The position numbers were made by a program, and so were the translations under genes. 9,050 nt of DNA. Origin: Verrucomicrobiia bacterium. GTDB taxonomy: Bacteria > Verrucomicrobiota > Verrucomicrobiia > Limisphaerales > DTLC01. The notes below the pieces were generated by a model that saw only the letters and a list, made by a program, of their open reading frames with translations, was not told the DNA's origin and made no database searches. How positions within the stretch are numbered: position 1 is the first letter of the stretch; each line of letters starts with the position of its first letter. Positions 6,137-9,050 of this stretch are shown piece by piece. Location: the NCBI GenBank assembly GCA_025061935.1, contig JANWZY010000113.1, positions 1 to 9,050 on the forward strand, written 5' to 3'.

Positions 6137-7207
6137 ATGCGCGAGCAATCGCTGGAATTCTTGCGGCAGTTAGTCAACACGCCAAGCCCGGTCGGCCATG
6201 AGGTCCGGGGCCAACGCGTGTGGCTCGATTATGTGAAACAATTCGCTGACGAGACATTTTCGGACGCATATGGCAACTGCGTGGCAGTGCTAAATAAGGG
6301 AGGCTCGCCACGGTTGATGCTTGCCGCGCACGCGGACGAAATCGCGATGACGGTCAATTACATTGACGACGACGGCTTCGTGTACGTGCGCAAACTCGGC
6401 GGCGTCGAGCCGGCGATCATGCGTGCGCAGCGCGTGCTGATTCATACTCGGCGCGGCCCGGTCAAGGGTGTGGTCGGCAGCGTCGCGCCACATTTGAAAA
6501 AGAACACGGCCGAGGAGAAACCGCCCAAAATACACGACCTTTTCATTGACATTGGCGCGCGCAACGGCAAGGAAGCGTCGCGCCTGGTTCAAATTGGTGA
6601 CCCCGTGACGCTTACTGCCGAGTTCGAGCTGTTGCGGAACGGACTGGCCGTGGGCCGCGCATTTGACAACCGCATCGGCACGTTCGCTGTGGCCGAAGCG
6701 TTGCGTATCCTGGCGCCGGACCGGTCAAAGCTGCAGGCCGAGGTCTGCGCAGTGTCGAACGTTCAGGAAGAGGTCGGGCTGCTCGGCGCACGGCAGATCG
6801 CTTATTCACTAAAGCCGGACGTGGCGCTCGTGGTTGACGTAACCCACGCGACTGATTACCCCACAGTGAGCAAGCAACAGCATGGCAATGTGAAACTTGG
6901 CAAAGGCCCGACAGTCACACACGGCGGGTGCAACCATCCGGAGGTGGTCGCGCGGATCGAATCCGTGGCTAAGCGGAAACGAATCCCGCTCCAGCACGAG
7001 GCGGTTTCAGGCACAAGCGGCACAGACGCAGACGCGATTTTTTGGACGCGCGGGGGCATCCCGAGCGCATTGATCAGCTTACCGAATCGTTACATGCACT
7101 CGCCGGTCGAGATAATTAGCCTTAAAGACCTCGAACTTATCCCGGAGCTACTCGCAGGATTCGCGCTTTCGCTCACAAAAGGCGAACAGTTCAAGGTCAA
7201 GATTTAG
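6137..7207 (+). CDS. M42-family metallo-aminopeptidase (glutamyl aminopeptidase/FrvX type)
   Basis: A 356-residue protein from ATG 6137 to TAG 7205-7207. M42 enzymes are cytoplasmic di-metal aminopeptidases, often 12-subunit tetrahedral particles, that trim N-terminal residues from peptides. All expected ligands are visible: AAHADEIAM (H65, D67), GRAFDNRIG (bridging D177), NVQEEVGLLGA (catalytic E211 and ligand E212), VVDVTHATD (D234) and RYMHSPVE (H321). Residues 88-165, between the metal residues, correspond to the family's PDZ-like dimerisation domain. Length is normal for the family. The in-frame GTG at 6110 would add nine residues (MCDGFYALS) with no family resemblance; the ATG start gives the usual MxExxLEFLRxLVNTPSPVGHE opening. 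Specificity (acidic, hydrophobic or other) cannot be read from sequence. It is followed 31 bp later by the phosphoglucomutase gene on the same strand, likely one transcript without an obvious metabolic link. Confidence 0.9.
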   Translation: MREQSLEFLRQLVNTPSPVGHEVRGQRVWLDYVKQFADETFSDAYGNCVAVLNKGGSPRLMLAAHADEIAMTVNYIDDDGFVYVRKLGGVEPAIMRAQRVLIHTRRGPVKGVVGSVAPHLKKNTAEEKPPKIHDLFIDIGARNGKEASRLVQIGDPVTLTAEFELLRNGLAVGRAFDNRIGTFAVAEALRILAPDRSKLQAEVCAVSNVQEEVGLLGARQIAYSLKPDVALVVDVTHATDYPTVSKQQHGNVKLGKGPTVTHGGCNHPEVVARIESVAKRKRIPLQHEAVSGTSGTDADAIFWTRGGIPSALISLPNRYMHSPVEIISLKDLELIPELLAGFALSLTKGEQFKVKI

Positions 7208-7238
7208 CGCATTAGCCTCGAATGCCAATTTCAGCACC

Positions 7239-8897
7239 ATGACAACTTCGATTCATCCCTTGGCCGGTAAACTGGTGCCGCCTGAGTTGCTGATCGATGT
7301 CAGCAGACTCGAGCGCGAGTACTATACCCGCGTACCCGATTTGGCGGATCCGAATCAGCTTGTCAGTTTCGGTACCAGCGGGCATCGCGGTTCGCCGCTC
7401 GGTGGCACGTTCACCGAGGCGCACATTTTGGCAATTACACAAGCCATATGCGATTACCGCCGGAGCCACGGCATTGACGGCCCACTGTTCATGGGCAAAG
7501 ACACGCACGCGGTGTCCGGCCCGGCGCAGCGCACAGCGTTGGAGGTGCTAGCCGGCAACGGGGTCGAGACAATTATTCAGCGCGCGGATGGGTTCACGCC
7601 GACGCCGGTTATTTCGCACGCGATTCTGAGCTACAATCGTGGGCGCACTAGCGGCCTGGCCGATGGCATTGTGATCACGCCGTCGCACAATCCGCCTGCT
7701 GACGGCGGGTTCAAATATAATCCGCCTCATGGCGGGCCCGCGGACACGGAAGTGACGGATTGGATTCAGACTCGTGCGAACGAGCTGCTCCGTACAGGGA
7801 ACCGCGCCGTGAAACGTGTCCCGTATGAGGCCGCACGCAATGCAGCGACCACGCACGAGCAGGATTTTGTCTTCCCGTATGTGAAGGATTTGGGCGCTGT
7901 GGTGGACATGGCCGCGATTCGCGCGGCGGGACTCAAGATTGGGGTTGATCCGCTAGGCGGCGCATCGCTCGGGTATTGGCAAGCGGTCGCGCAAGAGTGG
8001 GGGTTGGAACTGACCGTGGTGAATCCTGTTCTTGATCCGACGTTCCGGTTCATGACTGTTGATTACGACGGCAAGATACGCATGGATTGTTCCAGCCCGT
8101 ATGCAATGGCCGGGTTAGTGGAGTTAAAAGATCGGTTCGACATCGCGTTCGGGAACGACCCGGATGCAGACAGGCACGGCATCGTCACGCGCGGGGCAGG
8201 GTTGATGAACCCGAACCATTACCTTGCGGTGGCGATCAGTTACTTGCTCGCCAATCGGCCGGAATGGCCTGAGTCAATTGCAGTAGGCAAAACTTTGGTC
8301 AGCAGCAGCTTGATTGACCGCGTAGTCAGAAGTGCAGGGCGGAAACTGTTCGAAGTCCCAGTCGGGTTCAAATGGTTCGCGCCGCATTTGCACAACGGCT
8401 CGATTTGTTTCGGCGGCGAAGAGAGCGCTGGCGCAACCTTTTTGCGGAAAGACGGTACAGCTTGGACAACTGATAAGGACGGGATCGTGATGTGTTTGCT
8501 CGCGTGCGAAATTACTGCGCGGACTGGTCGCGATCCCGGCCAGCTTTATGCTGAGTTAACGGCCAGGTTCGGCACACCCTACTATCAGCGGATTGATGCG
8601 CCAGCTACGCCTGCGCAAAAGGCTCTGTTGCGGAAGCTTTCGGCCAAGGATGTGCGCGCGTCAACGCTTGCTGGCGAGCCTATTTTGGACAAGCTCACGC
8701 ATGCGCCGGGCAACGGCGCGCCAATCGGGGGAATTAAGATTGTTGCACAGAACGGTTGGTTCACAGCGCGGCCCTCAGGGACAGAAGACGTGTACAAGCT
8801 CTACGCCGAAAGCTTCAAAAGCGAGGCACACCTTCGGGAAATCATTGTCCAAGCGCAGGCAATCATATCCGAGGTGTTGAGCACCCGTACCGGTTAG
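7239..8897 (+). CDS. pgm: Phosphoglucomutase (alpha-D-glucose phosphate-specific)
   Basis: This 552-residue protein interconverts glucose 1-phosphate and glucose 6-phosphate in the cytoplasm, feeding glycogen and sugar-nucleotide synthesis. Its length and motifs fit the E. coli Pgm type (about 546 residues) rather than the shorter phosphomannomutases. In order: LVSFGTSGHRG (41-51), the phosphoserine loop ITPSHNPPADGGFKYNPPHG (146-165) with S149 as the phosphorylated residue, the metal loop GNDPDADRHG (305-314) with D307, D309 and D311, the sugar-specificity loop FGGEESAG (391-398), and the phosphate-binding loop ARPSGTED (510-517). All catalytic positions are intact. ATG 7239 begins MTTSIHPLAGKLVPPELLID, a normal opening for the family; no Shine-Dalgarno precedes it. 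Probably co-transcribed with the M42 gene. The product could supply sugar donors for envelope glycosylation, but a link to the DUF2723 protein is only conjecture. Confidence 0.95.
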   Translation: MTTSIHPLAGKLVPPELLIDVSRLEREYYTRVPDLADPNQLVSFGTSGHRGSPLGGTFTEAHILAITQAICDYRRSHGIDGPLFMGKDTHAVSGPAQRTALEVLAGNGVETIIQRADGFTPTPVISHAILSYNRGRTSGLADGIVITPSHNPPADGGFKYNPPHGGPADTEVTDWIQTRANELLRTGNRAVKRVPYEAARNAATTHEQDFVFPYVKDLGAVVDMAAIRAAGLKIGVDPLGGASLGYWQAVAQEWGLELTVVNPVLDPTFRFMTVDYDGKIRMDCSSPYAMAGLVELKDRFDIAFGNDPDADRHGIVTRGAGLMNPNHYLAVAISYLLANRPEWPESIAVGKTLVSSSLIDRVVRSAGRKLFEVPVGFKWFAPHLHNGSICFGGEESAGATFLRKDGTAWTTDKDGIVMCLLACEITARTGRDPGQLYAELTARFGTPYYQRIDAPATPAQKALLRKLSAKDVRASTLAGEPILDKLTHAPGNGAPIGGIKIVAQNGWFTARPSGTEDVYKLYAESFKSEAHLREIIVQAQAIISEVLSTRTG

Positions 8898-9050
8898 GCT
8901 CGAGTCGGGCACACCGCGCACAGGACGAAGGACACCGAAGGGAGCTGGATAGCCTGTGCAGTAGGCTGTTGGGCAGTTGACACTTGCTGACGCAGCCGGC
9001 AACATAGGCTTAGCAGTGGCCCGTGCCTGAAGCGTGCAGGGTGACTCGGT
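8898..9050. other. Downstream region without a supported gene
   Basis: These 153 bp after the pgm stop hold no open frame with family resemblance. AGCCT (8951-8955) and AGGCT (8963-8967) form a weak 5-bp stem with a 7-base loop, with no T run after it, so I do not call a terminator. No tRNA cloverleaf or promoter stands out. The next gene must begin or end beyond the right edge. Confidence 0.4.

Noticed and set aside
8775..9005. 76-residue minus-strand frame over the pgm end and the right-hand spacer
   Set aside because: More than half is antisense to the conserved C-terminus of pgm and the rest has no family resemblance.
1..9050. Mobile element, CRISPR array, tRNA or defence system
   Set aside because: No transposase or integrase motifs, no regularly spaced repeats, no cloverleaf and no defence-family domains were seen; all five genes are intact or plainly cut only by the window edge.

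Overview
The window looks like chromosomal DNA from a member of the Verrucomicrobiota, probably near the Pedosphaera/Limisphaera-type lineages. The inference rests on three things. The first is a very large DUF2723 membrane protein with a WADNEQRGHxFGYWFGHDMF-type motif and C-terminal TPRs. The second is a secreted SGNH-like protein ending in a short 'ASxDLQTWxPL...AAFYRLRF' module, which I associate with verrucomicrobial secreted proteins. The third is moderately GC-rich DNA whose gene starts lack Shine-Dalgarno sequences. No rRNA or other phylogenetic marker is complete here, so the placement is not certain.

Layout: about two thirds of the window is a leftward set of three genes: the SGNH-like secreted protein (4889-5965), the giant DUF2723/TPR protein (462-4697) and the first 115 codons of grpE (1-347), which runs off the left edge. 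Spacers of 191 and 114 bp make independent promoters possible. To the right, two genes run rightward: an M42-family metallo-aminopeptidase (6137-7207) and, 31 bp later, a phosphoglucomutase (7239-8897), probably co-transcribed. The two sets diverge from a 171-bp region (5966-6136). The last 153 bp hold no gene I can support.

Function: GrpE is the DnaK nucleotide exchange factor. Phosphoglucomutase links glucose 6-phosphate to glucose 1-phosphate and so to sugar-nucleotide supply. The M42 enzyme trims peptides in the cytoplasm. The DUF2723 protein is a probable GT-C-fold glycosyltransferase of the inner membrane with a large extracytoplasmic or soluble region. The SGNH-like protein is predicted to be exported. 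The set reads as housekeeping plus envelope genes; there is no sign of a mobile element, CRISPR array or defence island.

Most worth a second look: (1) the divergent intergenic region carries a perfect 10-bp inverted repeat inside a nested cluster of CCGTAT/ATACGG sites with mutually exclusive pairings; (2) the SGNH-like protein keeps the Asp/His of block V but has Gly where the catalytic Ser of GDS should be; (3) the DUF2723 protein has a roughly 550-residue insert, with a coiled coil and a cysteine cluster, between its membrane core and its TPRs. I did not find a clear new multi-gene system.
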